Shown: positions 53,601 through 59,136, counted from the stretch's first letter. The stretch is 64,000 nt of DNA from Diphasiastrum complanatum (GCA_029204225.1 CM055103.1:26400293-26464292), one strand, 5' to 3'. Numbers and translations are program-made. Notes: generated by a model from the sequence alone, not told the origin.

Positions 53601-55760
53601 TGGGTCGGAACGAGTTCATTTACAATGTAAACAAAATAAACATAATATGCTGCTGGCCCGCGACTTCACCCTTTCAGAACAGCGAGCTGGCCCGCGACTT
53701 CACCGTTTCACAACACCTGCTGGCCCGCGACTTCAGCATTTCACAACAGCGAGCAGGGAACACTAATGTGCTAAGATAACAGTTTTATTAATAATCCCAT
53801 GGCTCTAACTTCGAGCGGTATTTATCCGAGAGAAGAGTTGGTGTATGCAGAAGGCTAGAAGTATGCAACGAATGCTAATTCTCTTGTGAAATTGAAGTGA
53901 CGAACAAGATAAATGAATGCTAAGAAGCTGAAGTATGTCATACAAAAGATATAGTTTACTGAGAGAGGTTGGCCAATTATGTTCAAGAATAGCACTTACC
54001 ACACATCCACCTTACAGCTACAGAATCTATGATGACATGCATGAATGATTGGCAGGAAATAAAGCATGAAAAAGCCTTTATGACGTTAGTGGTGCTTCCT
54101 AGCTACAAGAAGACAATTGCTTCTCAACAGTAACGGAAAGAACTAGTTTCTGCTCAACACACAATCTAGTAGCAGTCTATCGTGATGCAATGAAAAGCAT
54201 GAGAAAAAAACATCAAGTGATCAGCCCAGGAGAAAGGTAAAGCTTCAAAGAAAAAAGAGAACGGATTAAATATTGAAGTGTAGTAAAATACATTTTTTTT
54301 TCAAGGGTCCCGTTCCGGAATGGGCAACAAGGTGTGAAGTAAACAAGTTTTAGTGGAGAATGCGTGTTTGTAGGAATTTGATGATCATGGTAGTGAACGA
54401 AAAATCAGATTTAATTTTGTGAAAGAAATTAGGTACAACCACACACAGGAAGAAAGCAGGTTAGGACATTCATTATTACACAGTGCAGGTCATGACAGGT
54501 TGTTATTTCACAGGACGAGTGAATAACGAGTTATTACAACAAATTAAGAGAATTCAGAACGTAAAAAATGTGTTTCAACTCCACTCCGAGTGCCTGCAGT
54601 TCACACGCATGGAATAGCAGAGGATTATCAATGAGGGATATTCAATATCCCATCAATACTCAAGTGTCCAAAATATGCATTAGCTTGTTCCAAAACAGCA
54701 AAATTGAAACAAGAATCCCAATCAATAAGGATAGATCGTGGAACCCTTAATAAGAACAATCTTTTGCGCATTGCTTTGTAGTGAGAGTGGCATGAGAGTG
54801 GCTTCAATAGGAATAAAATTTGCATGCTTTCCAAAACATGTATACAGCAACCAAACAATTATCATGCTGCACGTGGTCTTTGGAAGTTGTAGCTGGAAAT
54901 GCTTAGAAATACTAGTCCATTGGCACTTGTCAATTTTTGGCAAATTGTCTAGTCATAGTCGTAGGAATTGCGATTTTAGCAAATTTATCTTAATAGAAAC
55001 ATATAATTTTAGCAAGCCACTCAGTACGCCGTCCCTTCAACCTGTCAAGACACCGAGTTGTTGTCCAAGCACGACACCCATGTGGAAGTCCTTGCATTCC
55101 AGCATGCACTTCTTCAGATTTCACTATACATGCATGCAATTAATAATGCCATCAAATGTGCACATCTGGCCATCATTAGAATAATGTATTGATTACCTAG
55201 TCACAAAAGGTGAAATAACCTAGGCTGTTATCGCATGCATTGTTACTTTTGTGCGATTGTGAACATGCTTATTTTTCTGCTACTTGTAAATCTCTGCAGA
55301 TACGGCCTGGAGGGTTACTAGTTTTTGACAATGTCTTGTGGCGTGGTAAAGTTGCTGATTCTCAGGTATTGGTTGAGTTCTGTTTTGATCAAATCTTTGC
55401 ACTTTGAATGAGCATTAGTGGTGTATTGCTTTGATTGACTCGTTAAGAGGATTCTTGGCTTTGCAGGTGAAGGACAAGAAAACGACAAGTATGCGGGACT
55501 TCAATAAATTTCTTCTTACCGATAGCAGGGTTCATGTTTGTTTGGTAGTCTCTAACTTGAGAAAACGTCATATCAGCCTATATTGAATTTTAAGCAAAAT
55601 GTTTTCAAATTTATTGTTAATTTCTCTATTACTTGCTTTACCTATTTTGTGTGACTAGGATTATGAGACAACCAGCACCCAAAAGTATAGCCTTCACCAG
55701 TATACCTTGTCTTTTCAGATTCCAGTTGGAGATGGTATGATGATCTGCAGAAAGGTTTAG
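11165..55760 (+). CDS. Split gene: class I (CCoAOMT-like) SAM-dependent O-methyltransferase, nine exons
   Basis: Joining 11165-11623, 28840-28893, 39313-39396, 40088-40213, 40526-40593, 50883-50952, 55300-55365, 55467-55544 and 55719-55760 gives 1,047 nt, one open frame of 348 residues plus stop, with GT-AG at all eight introns. The protein shows the SAM-binding loop EVGVYTGYSS, the acidic motif CDRD, the metal/active-site segment FIDADKRMY, the second metal-site segment [10 protein letters not shown] and a [10 protein letters not shown]-terminus. This is the order in the O-methyltransferase family 3 fold (caffeoyl-CoA OMT, Pfam Methyltransf_3). Family members transfer a methyl group from SAM to a catechol-type hydroxyl in a divalent-cation-dependent way; the substrate cannot be read from sequence. 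About 100 extra N-terminal residues, rich in Ala, Ser, Thr and Arg, suggest a plastid or mitochondrial transit peptide. Closest remembered relatives are the plant OMTs of the Arabidopsis At3g61990/At3g62000 type. Exon order and frame make the call strong; expression is unknown. Confidence 0.9.
11869..13084 (+). mobile_element. Solo LTR (family F) in OMT intron 1
   Basis: A 1,216 bp TG...CA unit (tgttgtaaag ... gcgctaca) flanked by a perfect 5-base target duplication, AAGTG (11864-11868 and 13085-13089). It is a full-length copy of the LTRs at 13453-14670, 17228-18434 and 18473-19703, in opposite orientation. No internal sequence adjoins it, so it arose by LTR-LTR recombination. It holds a 38-base G run and lies 245 bp after the exon 1 donor. 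Confidence 0.9.
12159..12196 (+). repeat. G38 homopolymer inside the solo LTR
   Basis: Thirty-eight consecutive G. The same place in the other three LTR copies is a run of 7-8 C on the opposite strand. It is either a genuine slippage expansion or an assembly artefact. Confidence 0.85.
13090..13452. other. Intron sequence between two LTR insertions
   Basis: No gene recognised. Near-repeated text ctgtagcc-ccgcagatcaac.cagcat (about 13321-13410) is a short local duplication. Confidence 0.4.
13453..14670 (-). repeat. 3' LTR of element F
   Basis: 1,218 bp, TG...CA, nearly identical to the other family F LTRs. Left flank ATCAG matches the right flank of the partner LTR. Confidence 0.9.
14671..14684 (-). 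promoter_or_regulatory. Polypurine tract of element F
   Basis: On the minus strand aaaggtggggtgga directly abuts the 3' LTR start TGTTGT, as expected for second-strand priming. Confidence 0.75.
14685..17227 (-). other. Interior of element F
   Basis: About 2.5 kb without recognisable retroelement protein. Frames in both strands are short or low-complexity. It contains a 252-bp tandem duplication (16002-16507) and three or four spaced copies of a ccgtgctt.cacc...gcagca.ttg.ctca motif (16785-17180). Confidence 0.6.
16002..16507 (+). repeat. 252-bp tandem duplication inside element F
   Basis: The segment starting near cccatgctcagt at 16012 recurs at 16264 with few differences (gaaggtggccgtcccaaaat, then the gactt.ctgcttgcg text, and gtcgtt.cacgtg), giving a period of 252 bp. 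Confidence 0.9.
17228..18434 (-). mobile_element. Solo LTR (family F) nested in element F
   Basis: A 1,207 bp TG...CA unit flanked by the perfect 5-base duplication TCCGC (17223-17227 and 18435-18439). It lies 38 bp inside the host element's 5' LTR, in the same orientation. Its GGCGCC-rich end (18290-18410) is longer than in the other copies. Confidence 0.9.
18459..18470 (-). promoter_or_regulatory. tRNA-iMet primer binding site of element F
   Basis: Reverse complement reads TGGTATCAGAGC, the standard plant iMet primer site, two bases from the LTR end. Confidence 0.9.
18473..19703 (-). repeat. 5' LTR of element F
   Basis: 1,231 bp, TG...CA, abutting the primer site on one side and the ATCAG target duplication on the other. 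Confidence 0.9.
19840..20240 (+). repeat. (GA)n arrays with an embedded minisatellite
   Basis: Pure GA runs at 19922-19993 and 20096-20176 are separated by copies of a ~50-base motif: gactatc.agagagagagaggc.gaaaagtcgaggtcagtca at about 20000 and 20180, with a weaker copy at 19880. Long Arg-Glu frames here are a by-product of the repeat. Confidence 0.95.
20241..20891. other. Intron 1 stretch without a recognised gene
   Basis: Only simple repeats were seen: (CTG)8 at 20791-20814, followed by a gatagata-like run to about 20842. Confidence 0.5.
20791..20814 (+). repeat. (CTG)8 microsatellite
   Basis: Eight uninterrupted CTG units followed by cgagagatagatagattgatagatag. Confidence 0.95.
20892..21042 (-). 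repeat. Partial 3' LTR of E1
   Basis: Matches 49660-49804 (ccagcagactctcatgag...acatttacatt...gtacatgtgaca). Reverse complement starts TGTCACATG after the purine tract at 21043-21060. Confidence 0.7.
21075..21524 (-). pseudogene. E1 integrase fragment
   Basis: Frame with the zinc-binding H-H-C-C segment ([20 protein letters not shown]...[13 protein letters not shown]) and the start of the catalytic core ([10 protein letters not shown]...[15 protein letters not shown]). It ends after the first catalytic Asp region, so the core is incomplete. Confidence 0.85.
21487..22296 (-). pseudogene. E1 reverse transcriptase with a mutated active site
   Basis: Two overlapping frames give the protease-RT spacer ([12 protein letters not shown]), RT fingers ([22 protein letters not shown]), palm ([33 protein letters not shown]) and the active-site strand. 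There FVDNILTYS replaces the usual (Y/F)VDDI, so the second catalytic Asp is Asn. After YLGHIVS the frame jumps almost directly to the integrase, so RNase H is deleted. Confidence 0.85.
22540..22810 (-). other. E1 leader lacking the primer site
   Basis: Aligns with 49040-49320. Between gtctcgaaaa and gctcacagac a ~35-base segment present in the relative (primer site and LTR end, 49310-49346) is missing. The gag gene is also absent. Confidence 0.65.
22811..23687 (-). repeat. LTR shared by E1 and E2
   Basis: Starts (minus strand) TGTTACAGC after the purine tract at 23688-23705 and runs about 877 bp. It includes a 60-base direct duplication at 23285-23410 (gtcactcattcactagacca..tgtcccagtgagcatatgac, twice). 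Its lower end lines up with the 49332-49804 LTR but lacks the last ~10 bases. Confidence 0.65.
23816..24253 (-). pseudogene. E2 integrase C-terminus
   Basis: A 145-residue frame with the [27 protein letters not shown] and [14 protein letters not shown] motifs that close Ty3-type integrases, ending in a short spacer that could be the start of a chromodomain region. Confidence 0.85.
24270..25118 (-). pseudogene. E2 RNase H and integrase-core fragments
   Basis: Frame 24636-25118 holds the RNase H end ([31 protein letters not shown]). Frame 24448-24684 holds part of the integrase core ([16 protein letters not shown]-like [12 protein letters not shown]). The segment between them (H-C zinc domain) is mostly deleted and frames are broken. 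Confidence 0.8.
25051..25750 (-). pseudogene. E2 reverse transcriptase C-terminal half
   Basis: Frames 25352-25771 and 25051-25398 encode FVDDIFVYS (intact catalytic pair), [23 protein letters not shown], then [12 protein letters not shown] and [24 protein letters not shown] of RNase H. The RT fingers are missing: sequence beyond ~25650 no longer matches. Confidence 0.85.
25751..26589. other. Intron 1 stretch with a TC microsatellite
   Basis: No coding or LTR signal recognised apart from (TC)n at 26050-26087. Confidence 0.5.
26050..26087 (+). repeat. (TC)n microsatellite
   Basis: About 19 TC units. Confidence 0.95.
26655..26695 (+). repeat. Perfect 17-bp hairpin
   Basis: aattaaggcaactagtg, a 7-base loop, then its exact reverse complement cactagttgccttaatt. 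Confidence 0.95.
27317..27328 (-). promoter_or_regulatory. Primer binding site of family G element
   Basis: Reverse complement TGGTATCAAAGC, two bases from the LTR end. Confidence 0.7.
27331..27754 (-). repeat. LTR of family G element
   Basis: 424 bp with TG...CA ends on the minus strand. It contains gtgtccggttccaa and a TG-rich right end. No partner LTR was found on the left. Confidence 0.6.
28256..28850 (+). repeat. Tandem duplication covering the exon 2 splice acceptor
   Basis: Copy 1 (28256-28569) and copy 2 (28580-28850) are nearly identical, offset 281 bp at the acceptor. Copy 1 also contains an extra 43-bp unit (gggtcgagcttgctatatct...) repeated in tandem. Both copies end in ttcct tatgtttag followed by gttttgcgtga, but only copy 2 continues into exon 2. 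Confidence 0.93.
28840..28893 (+). CDS. OMT exon 2
   Basis: Encodes 18 residues ([18 protein letters not shown]) between atgtttag and gtatct, phase 0 on both sides. In the family this short helix precedes the 'xPxQxQLLAML' segment, which is exactly where exon 3 resumes. The first 11 nt and the acceptor are duplicated upstream at 28557-28569. Confidence 0.87.
28894..30939. other. 5' part of OMT intron 2
   Basis: AT-rich intron sequence with a (TC)20 run at 29631-29670. Short frames at 30062-30355 (minus) and 30580-30786 (plus) have no family resemblance that I recognise. Confidence 0.5.
29631..29670 (+). repeat. (TC)20 microsatellite
   Basis: Twenty uninterrupted TC units followed by acag. 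Confidence 0.95.
30940..32178 (-). mobile_element. Family A element, copy 2, reversed and split
   Basis: Reverse complement matches 2390-3786 of copy 1. The interior (31364-32178) carries the cttttggacttgatctcagaaataaagag and ggtgatgaacttttatttggag words. The LTR (about 30940-31363) starts TGTTATGG after aatttaagggaggaagaa, a good purine tract. It is interrupted at 32178 by the Ty3 element H; its 5' part beyond H was not recognised with confidence. Confidence 0.75.
32179..32598 (+). repeat. 5' LTR of element H
   Basis: Runs from AGTTATGG to CGTAACT, an AGTTA/TAACT inverted terminus rather than TG/CA. It contains a TATA-like tataagta at 32439 and ends exactly one base before the primer site. 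Confidence 0.9.
32599..32610 (+). promoter_or_regulatory. tRNA-iMet primer site of element H
   Basis: TGGTATCAGAGA at the LTR edge, one mismatch from the standard TGGTATCAGAGC. Confidence 0.88.
33276..35561 (+). pseudogene. Element H gag-protease-RT (first part)
   Basis: The likely native start is ATG 33276, but TAG at 33309 stops it; the long frame restarts at 33339 (740 residues). It shows a Pro-rich N-terminus, a gag core (WWRVYR near residue 141), a zinc knuckle [14 protein letters not shown] near 318, a protease [11 protein letters not shown] near 408 and RT fingers and palm ([49 protein letters not shown]). It breaks just before the catalytic YFDD strand, where the following frame starts, with about ten expected residues missing. 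Confidence 0.93.
35548..36465 (+). pseudogene. Element H RT end and RNase H
   Basis: Starts in another frame with [11 protein letters not shown] (catalytic Asp pair intact), then [33 protein letters not shown] and the RNase H motif [19 protein letters not shown], where TGA at 36163 interrupts it. The same frame continues after the stop with [11 protein letters not shown], the AADALSRLP tail and a second stop at 36463. Confidence 0.92.
36466..37881 (+). pseudogene. Element H integrase and chromodomain
   Basis: The zinc-binding region ([13 protein letters not shown]...[11 protein letters not shown]) is followed by the core with its acidic residues ([22 protein letters not shown]). TAG at 37012 then stops it, and the frame resumes at 37021 ([50 protein letters not shown]). 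The end holds a chromodomain-like [20 protein letters not shown] around residue 225 of the last frame, which places H among chromoviruses. Confidence 0.92.
37928..38345 (+). repeat. 3' LTR of element H
   Basis: Same AGTTA...TAACT termini as the 5' LTR. About seven substitutions and one 2-base indel separate them by eye. A weak purine tract (cggggag) precedes it. Confidence 0.9.
38351..39312. other. 3' part of OMT intron 2
   Basis: No transposon protein recognised. A minus-strand frame at 38396-38644 includes a soluble-looking stretch ([19 protein letters not shown]) that might be a captured exon, but I cannot assign it. Confidence 0.4.
39313..39396 (+). CDS. OMT exon 3 (SAM-binding motif I)
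   Basis: Encodes 28 residues beginning [12 protein letters not shown] and ending IEVGVYT, between ttcttag and gtgagt. It carries the first half of the SAM-binding glycine loop, completed by GYSS at the start of exon 4. Phase 0 at both ends. Confidence 0.92.
39397..40087 (+). other. OMT intron 3
   Basis: 691 bp between GTGAGT and tttgcAG, without recognisable repeats. Confidence 0.8.
40088..40213 (+). CDS. OMT exon 4 (SAM-binding fold)
   Basis: Encodes 42 residues from [17 protein letters not shown] to RAGVNHK, preceded by tttgcag and followed by gtgcac. The CDRD acidic stretch is the expected contact for the SAM ribose. Phase 0 at both ends; intron 3 before it is only 691 nt and has no recognisable transposon. 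Confidence 0.93.
40526..40593 (+). CDS. OMT exon 5
   Basis: Encodes 22 residues ([12 protein letters not shown]...GGIG) plus two bases of the next codon, between tatag and gttgtc. Intron 4 before it is 312 nt. The split codon becomes Arg when joined to exon 6. The donor ag|gttgtc is weaker than the others but restores the frame exactly. Confidence 0.85.
40594..41889. other. 5' part of OMT intron 5
   Basis: AT-rich, no gene recognised; short frames at 41223-41420 and 41539-41727 have no family resemblance. Confidence 0.45.
41890..42190 (+). repeat. Degraded LTR end and primer site related to element H
   Basis: ctagaagcttcctttcagggcttct, then gg.tataagtagg, ttgatattgatc and cttggtattagagcac follow the same order as 32405-32610 of element H. 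The final text is a two-mismatch iMet primer site (near 42164). Faint integrase-like text (aatcagaacaaacaaacagatgtac, 43630) may belong to the same decayed copy. Confidence 0.55.
42191..44569. other. Middle of intron 5, mostly unassigned
   Basis: Likely decayed retroelement interior behind the LTR at 41890-42190, but no domain is clear. Confidence 0.4.
44570..45620 (+). mobile_element. LTR, leader and gag start (family J, copy 2)
   Basis: Plus-strand counterpart of 8326-9765: an AT-rich LTR start with aagctt/aaactt words, ggtggcgcccataa.g..cgccac text, gaggagcttg at the leader, then ATG at 45479 with gag text [17 protein letters not shown]. It is cut off after ~50 gag codons. Confidence 0.65.
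45868..46077 (+). pseudogene. Ty1/copia gag fragment
   Basis: A 69-residue frame [20 protein letters not shown]...[19 protein letters not shown] matches the copia gag (UBN2-type) helix pattern. No copia LTR was seen nearby. Confidence 0.65.
46090..46540 (+). mobile_element. Ty3 chromodomain end and partial LTR
   Basis: [20 protein letters not shown], then NEDTWERED, is the C-terminal chromodomain of a Ty3 integrase. After a stop, aaagggggagggaa (46258-46271) is a polypurine tract and TGTTACATAACC starts an LTR that runs to 46540, where the reversed element E3 abuts. Matching LTR pieces lie at 4161-4430 and 6030-6090. Confidence 0.7.
46541..47941 (-). pseudogene. E3 reverse transcriptase
   Basis: Frames 47390-47941, 46957-47253 and 46523-46990 give the protease tail ([20 protein letters not shown]), spacer, VDYRGLNK-type fingers (in 47260-47390), palm, FVDDIL active site, [18 protein letters not shown] and [20 protein letters not shown] at the start of RNase H. 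There are at least two frame breaks, near 47225 and 46990. Confidence 0.88.
47942..48202 (-). pseudogene. E3 aspartic protease
   Basis: An 86-residue frame with the active-site motif [21 protein letters not shown] intact. It is in frame order between gag and RT. Confidence 0.85.
48230..49036 (-). pseudogene. E3 gag
   Basis: The ORF of 203 residues (48230-48841) carries the gag core ([33 protein letters not shown]) and a basic Gly-Lys-rich region. An upstream N-terminal part (to ~49036) is in another frame with stops. No complete zinc knuckle is visible. Confidence 0.75.
49317..49328 (-). promoter_or_regulatory. tRNA-iMet primer site of E3
   Basis: Reverse complement TGGTATCAGAGC, three bases from the LTR end. 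Confidence 0.9.
49332..49804 (-). repeat. 5' LTR of E3
   Basis: 473 bp, minus-strand TGTCAC...GTAACA. It matches the outer parts of the E1/E2 LTRs. Confidence 0.8.
49805..50200 (+). repeat. Retroelement leader/gag segment, inverted copy of 4161-4360
   Basis: ggtaggtcgggacg-like start, ggcctca.gat, ggtatgggaca, cttatcggagat and gatggtggtctat match 4161-4360 in reverse complement. The right part (arginine-rich frame near 50140-50200 on the minus strand) may be a gag tail. Confidence 0.5.
50201..50882. other. 3' end of OMT intron 5
   Basis: AT-rich, no repeat recognised; ends in a T-rich tract and ttttgcag before exon 6. Confidence 0.5.
50883..50952 (+). CDS. OMT exon 6 (catalytic / metal-binding Asp)
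   Basis: Completes the split codon and encodes [19 protein letters not shown] and four further residues, between ttttgcag and gtacta. The FIDADK motif holds the acidic residues that coordinate the divalent cation in CCoAOMT-type enzymes. The exon lies alone after a 10.3 kb transposon-filled intron. Confidence 0.93.
50953..52130. other. 5' part of OMT intron 6
   Basis: No gene recognised. A small frame at 51097-51318 has no family resemblance. Confidence 0.4.
52131..52555 (+). repeat. Possible LTR remnant
   Basis: ggctataaataggtctgggg (TATA box), ctctcaatgaatgatg and a terminal ttccaacaattggtgccaaaag look like an LTR end followed by a primer site of another tRNA type. No partner LTR was found. 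Confidence 0.4.
52556..53652. other. Middle of intron 6, unassigned
   Basis: No coding signal. Contains the palindromic cgttccggaacg at ~53587. Confidence 0.4.
53653..53752 (+). repeat. 33/34-bp minisatellite, three copies
   Basis: ctggcccgcgacttca is repeated at 53653, 53687 and 53720, each followed by a ..tttca.aaca tail. Confidence 0.95.
53753..54559. other. Intron 6 stretch, unassigned
   Basis: No gene recognised. Confidence 0.4.
54560..54960 (-). pseudogene. Ty3/gypsy integrase core remnant
   Basis: Two minus-strand frames together show [32 protein letters not shown], then [17 protein letters not shown] and [11 protein letters not shown]. This is the W.SI..DF..LPK, (S/T)KHA.FIP and G.P.SI.SDRD..F order of Ty3 integrase cores. 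Frames are broken and key acidic residues altered. Confidence 0.65.
54961..55299. other. 3' end of intron 6
   Basis: No feature other than the ctctgcag acceptor of exon 7. Confidence 0.5.
55300..55365 (+). CDS. OMT exon 7 (second metal-site segment)
   Basis: Encodes 22 residues, [20 protein letters not shown] plus SQ, between ctctgcag and gtattgg. The Asp-Asn pair before VLW is the conserved DN of class I OMTs. Phase 0 at both ends. Confidence 0.93.
55467..55544 (+). CDS. OMT exon 8
   Basis: Encodes 26 residues including the family-typical [10 protein letters not shown] helix, between tttgcag and gtagtc. Intron 7 is 101 nt. Confidence 0.9.
55719..55760 (+). CDS. OMT exon 9 (C-terminus)
   Basis: Encodes [13 protein letters not shown] and the stop TAG after acceptor cttttcag. 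The GDGMxICRK end is the usual C-terminal strand of these methyltransferases. Intron 8 is 174 nt. Confidence 0.9.
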   Translation: MPVGDGMMICRKV

Positions 55761-55823
55761 AAGATTGGAATCTTCGGGAAATTCTTCATCGAATTGGCAC
55801 CGATTTTGAGTAAAGTGGGTCAA

Positions 55824-55829
55824 AATAAA
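55824..55829 (+). promoter_or_regulatory. Candidate poly(A) signal of the OMT gene
   Basis: AATAAA 64 nt after the stop codon, in an AT-rich stretch; another aataaa lies about 85 nt further on. The assignment rests on position only. Confidence 0.45.
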
Positions 55830-56440
55830 ATGTAGCAATTCCTAGAATGTGAGCATTCAAAACATTGGTCAGATGCACCTTACCCTCTTATTTGGGTTGG
55901 ACAAAAAATAATAAATTCTAGGATTTGCCCACATAGATTGAAGTTTCAAAACGACAATGTCGAATTCCATGAATTCAAATAGCAAAAGCTTTCTTGCCTA
56001 GCGATGGAATTTTAGAGAATATGCTCATATCTCAAACATTACATGTAACATTATTCTCATGCTGACCAACCTTTTACAATCATATCCTCCATGCGACCCA
56101 TAGCTTTCCAAGCATTTTTCTACCAACCACAAACTAGACTCCATATAGATAGGTAGGCAGCATGAAATAGATACGTAGGAGACTAAGGTCTTGACATATC
56201 ACGGACGTTGATGGATAAATATACCACCATCTCAAAATTGAACAATCCTTTTGTAATCTAGATTATGCATATTTATACACATGCACCATAATAAGCATTC
56301 TTCTACCAATGAACTGTTGCATGTGTATTGATGCCAATACCTTAAAAAAGACACGGAGTACGCTTTCCCACCTTTGTGCAACAGTAAATACCACTTCGAT
56401 ATAAGGCCCATGGCCTTGGATTTTCGGAACGATTAGCCAA
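55830..56440. other. Downstream flank of the OMT gene
   Basis: AT-rich, no gene recognised before the Ty3 element at ~56440. Confidence 0.45.
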
Positions 56441-56447
56441 CCCCCGG

Positions 56448-57197
56448 TTGGCAATAACCAATGGAATTACATTACAGATCAAGATATTGGTTCTTCAGAG
56501 CAATACACTATCGATGTTATTGCACAACAACAACAATCTAGACAGTGGGCTAGAGCACCACTTGGATGTTTTGGATGTGGCGAAAATCACTTGGATTGCT
56601 GAATGTCCGAATAAAGGAAAGTTTACTCCCTTTTGTCGGGAATGCAATGAAGGACATTGTTACAAGGATTGTTCAGCGAGTGCAAAACCACCGTCTGTAA
56701 CTGCTCCTTTGAATATTATTACAATTAAGCAAAGACCAGTAGTCCAACCTATTGAACCAAGTGCACAAAACATGGTTGTCACACGAGCTCAGAAGTAGAA
56801 ATGAGTTGATGTTGATCCAGCACCTACAGAATCTGTGCCAGCTACTGATCTACCTACCGCATCAGGGGTGTATCCAAATCTCAACTATGAGAAGAAGAAA
56901 TACCACAACATGAGACAGTGGATCAAAGACTTACAAGAAGAGGAGGCATTGGAAGCCACCAGAGCTGCAGCAGAGATTCATTCTACACCTGTGCCACCAT
57001 CGGATTTACATGATCCTTTGCGAAGAACACATCAACGTACGGATGTTAACACTCAGTTACATCATCGTGAAGAACCCTTCAAGATGACCGGACCTGAAGC
57101 ACCGCAAACAGAACTGATCATGAATATTCTATCTAGCAAGATGAATATTACATTGGGAGATTTCTCAAGTTGGTGCCTCAAGCTAAAGAAGTGTTGA
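56448..57197 (+). pseudogene. Family K gag with two zinc-knuckle-like motifs
   Basis: Around 56570-56690, one motif is split by a frame change (CFGCGENHLDC in another frame, then CPNKGKF) and one is intact, CRECNEGHCYKDC. The following frame (56835-57197) is a Glu/Lys-rich linker. Stops occur at 56796-56798 and near 57197. Confidence 0.65.
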
Positions 57198-57221
57198 AGA
57201 TGAAGTTCATCAAGATATGTT

Positions 57222-58214
57222 GGATCATTTCAAACGTTATACTCTTGATGATATTGTGATTATGTTACTTAAAGCTCATCGTGAACCTGAAGATTATGTG
57301 CTAGAAACACAAGAAGTTTATGATGGACAAGCCAAGAACTTAGCCTATGAATCTTGCTGAACCAGGAGAAGTTGAGAAGATTGTTCAAGTTGGAACGCAA
57401 CTTACCTCAGAGCAGTTTCAATCTTTGAAGAACTTATTGATTAAATATCAAGACTGTTTTGCTTGGACATATAAGGATTTGAAAGAAAATCCTACTTCAG
57501 TAATCAAGCATACCATCCCCTTGATACCTGATGCAATGCCAAAAGTGACACTATTTTATCATTGTAATCTGAATGTCACAGATCTTATTAAGAAAGAGTT
57601 ACAAAGGTTACTAGAAGCATATTTCATTTATGAAATTGAGCATACTGAGTGGGTTTCATCGATTATCATCGTTCCTAAATGGCAAGATGAGAATTTGTGT
57701 GAATCTAAAGGCCTTGAACAAAGTGATGCGGAAAGATCACTTCCCATTGCCTTTTACAGAAAGCATTTTAGATCGCCTTGCTGGAGCGGAAGCCTATAGT
57801 TTTTTGGATGAATTCAGTGGTTATAATCAAGTTAAAATCGCACTTGCGGATCGACATAAAACAGCTTTTGCAACAATATGGGAAACATATGCTTATAAAG
57901 TAATGTCGTTCGGACTATGTAATGCACCAAGTTCATTTCAGCGAGTTATGCAATTTGCTTTTAAGGAATATTTGCATAAATTTGCTGAAATTTATTTGGA
58001 TGATCTTGGAGTCTATATTGTTGATACAAACCATTTGGATCATTTGAAAAAAGTGTTTGAACGTTGTCGTAAGTACCAAATTTTCTTGAATCCAGAAAAA
58101 TGTCAGATTTGGGTTACTCATGGAGTTGTTCTTGGACATGTGATATTAAGACATGGAATCGCTACAGATTATTCCAAATCAAGATTATTGTGGAGTTACC
58201 TCCACCAGGATTAA
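57222..58214 (+). pseudogene. Family K reverse transcriptase
   Basis: Frames include LLIKYQDCFAWTYKDLKENP, VIKHTIPLIPDAMPK, LLEAYFIYEIEHTEWVSSI and (from 57630, shifted) NLKALNKVMRKDHFPLPFTE, FLDEFSGYNQVKIALADRHK, MSFGLCNAPSSFQRVM and YLDDLGVY. The catalytic Asp pair is intact. A frameshift near 57690 and another near 58190 break the gene. Confidence 0.88.
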
Positions 58215-59037
58215 TTCAAGGAGTTTACATTTTCATGGGTCATGCGAATTATTACCAAATATTTATTTTATTCTTTGCAGAGCTAGCACGACCTATATAT
58301 AAGTTGACTATTGTACCGATTTGGACAACTGAGGCGTTGGAAGCATTTGAAAAATTGAAGAAAGTCTTAGCTTCTGCATTGATTCTACGAGAAACTGGAC
58401 AATTGAATTCCATGTGCATATTGATGCATTAAAATATGCCATTGGATCTGTCTTGACTCAACTGGGAGAATACAAGGACTACTCGATTAGATTTGCTAGT
58501 CGACAACTTAGTGATTTTGAAAAGAATTATTCCACTACGGAACGAGAAGCGTTGGCTATGGTATTTTCAGTAAAGAAATTCCGACATTATTTGATGGCGA
58601 CGCACTTTGCATTTTACAATGACCATCAGCCTTTGCTTTATTTGGTAAACAAGACATGTAATACGGGACGCATTGCAAGGTGGTTACTATTATTGATTGA
58701 ATTTGATTTTCAAGTTGTGGTTCGGAAAGGTAAACAACATTATCTTATGGATTATGTCTCAAGGATATAGACAGCGCCAGTTAATATTGAAGTGGATGAT
58801 GAACTTCCAGATGCTGCATTAGTTTATGTTGAAGCAGTACCTGAGTGGGTAGTTGATATTGTTGAATATTTGATGTTAGGTCAACCTAACGAATCTCTGT
58901 CCAAAGTTCAACAGAAGCGATTGATTTTAAAAACACAACCTTATCAATTGATTGCTGGTCAATTGTATCGTCGTGGAGTTGATGATATTATGAGAAGTTG
59001 TGTTTTACCACACATGAAGTGCCTGATTTTCTCATAA
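58100..59037 (+). pseudogene. Family K RT end, RNase H and integrase linker
   Basis: Shifted frames carry GHANYYQIFILFFAELARPIY, then RNase H (HIDALKYAIGSVLTQLGEYK, TEREALAMVFSVKKFRHYL, FYNDHQPLLYL), then a linker ending in RRGVDDIMRSCVLPHMK. That is the entry to an integrase zinc domain, followed out of frame by GGGHFSFDITAQKIL and CWWPTLHKDIEKYV to ~59136. Confidence 0.85.
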
Positions 59038-59136
59038 TGGAATGGGAGGAGGGCATTTTTCATTTGATATCACTGCTCAAAAAATTTTGCAGTGAGGATG
59101 TTGGTGGCCTACACTTCATAAAGATATAGAGAAGTA

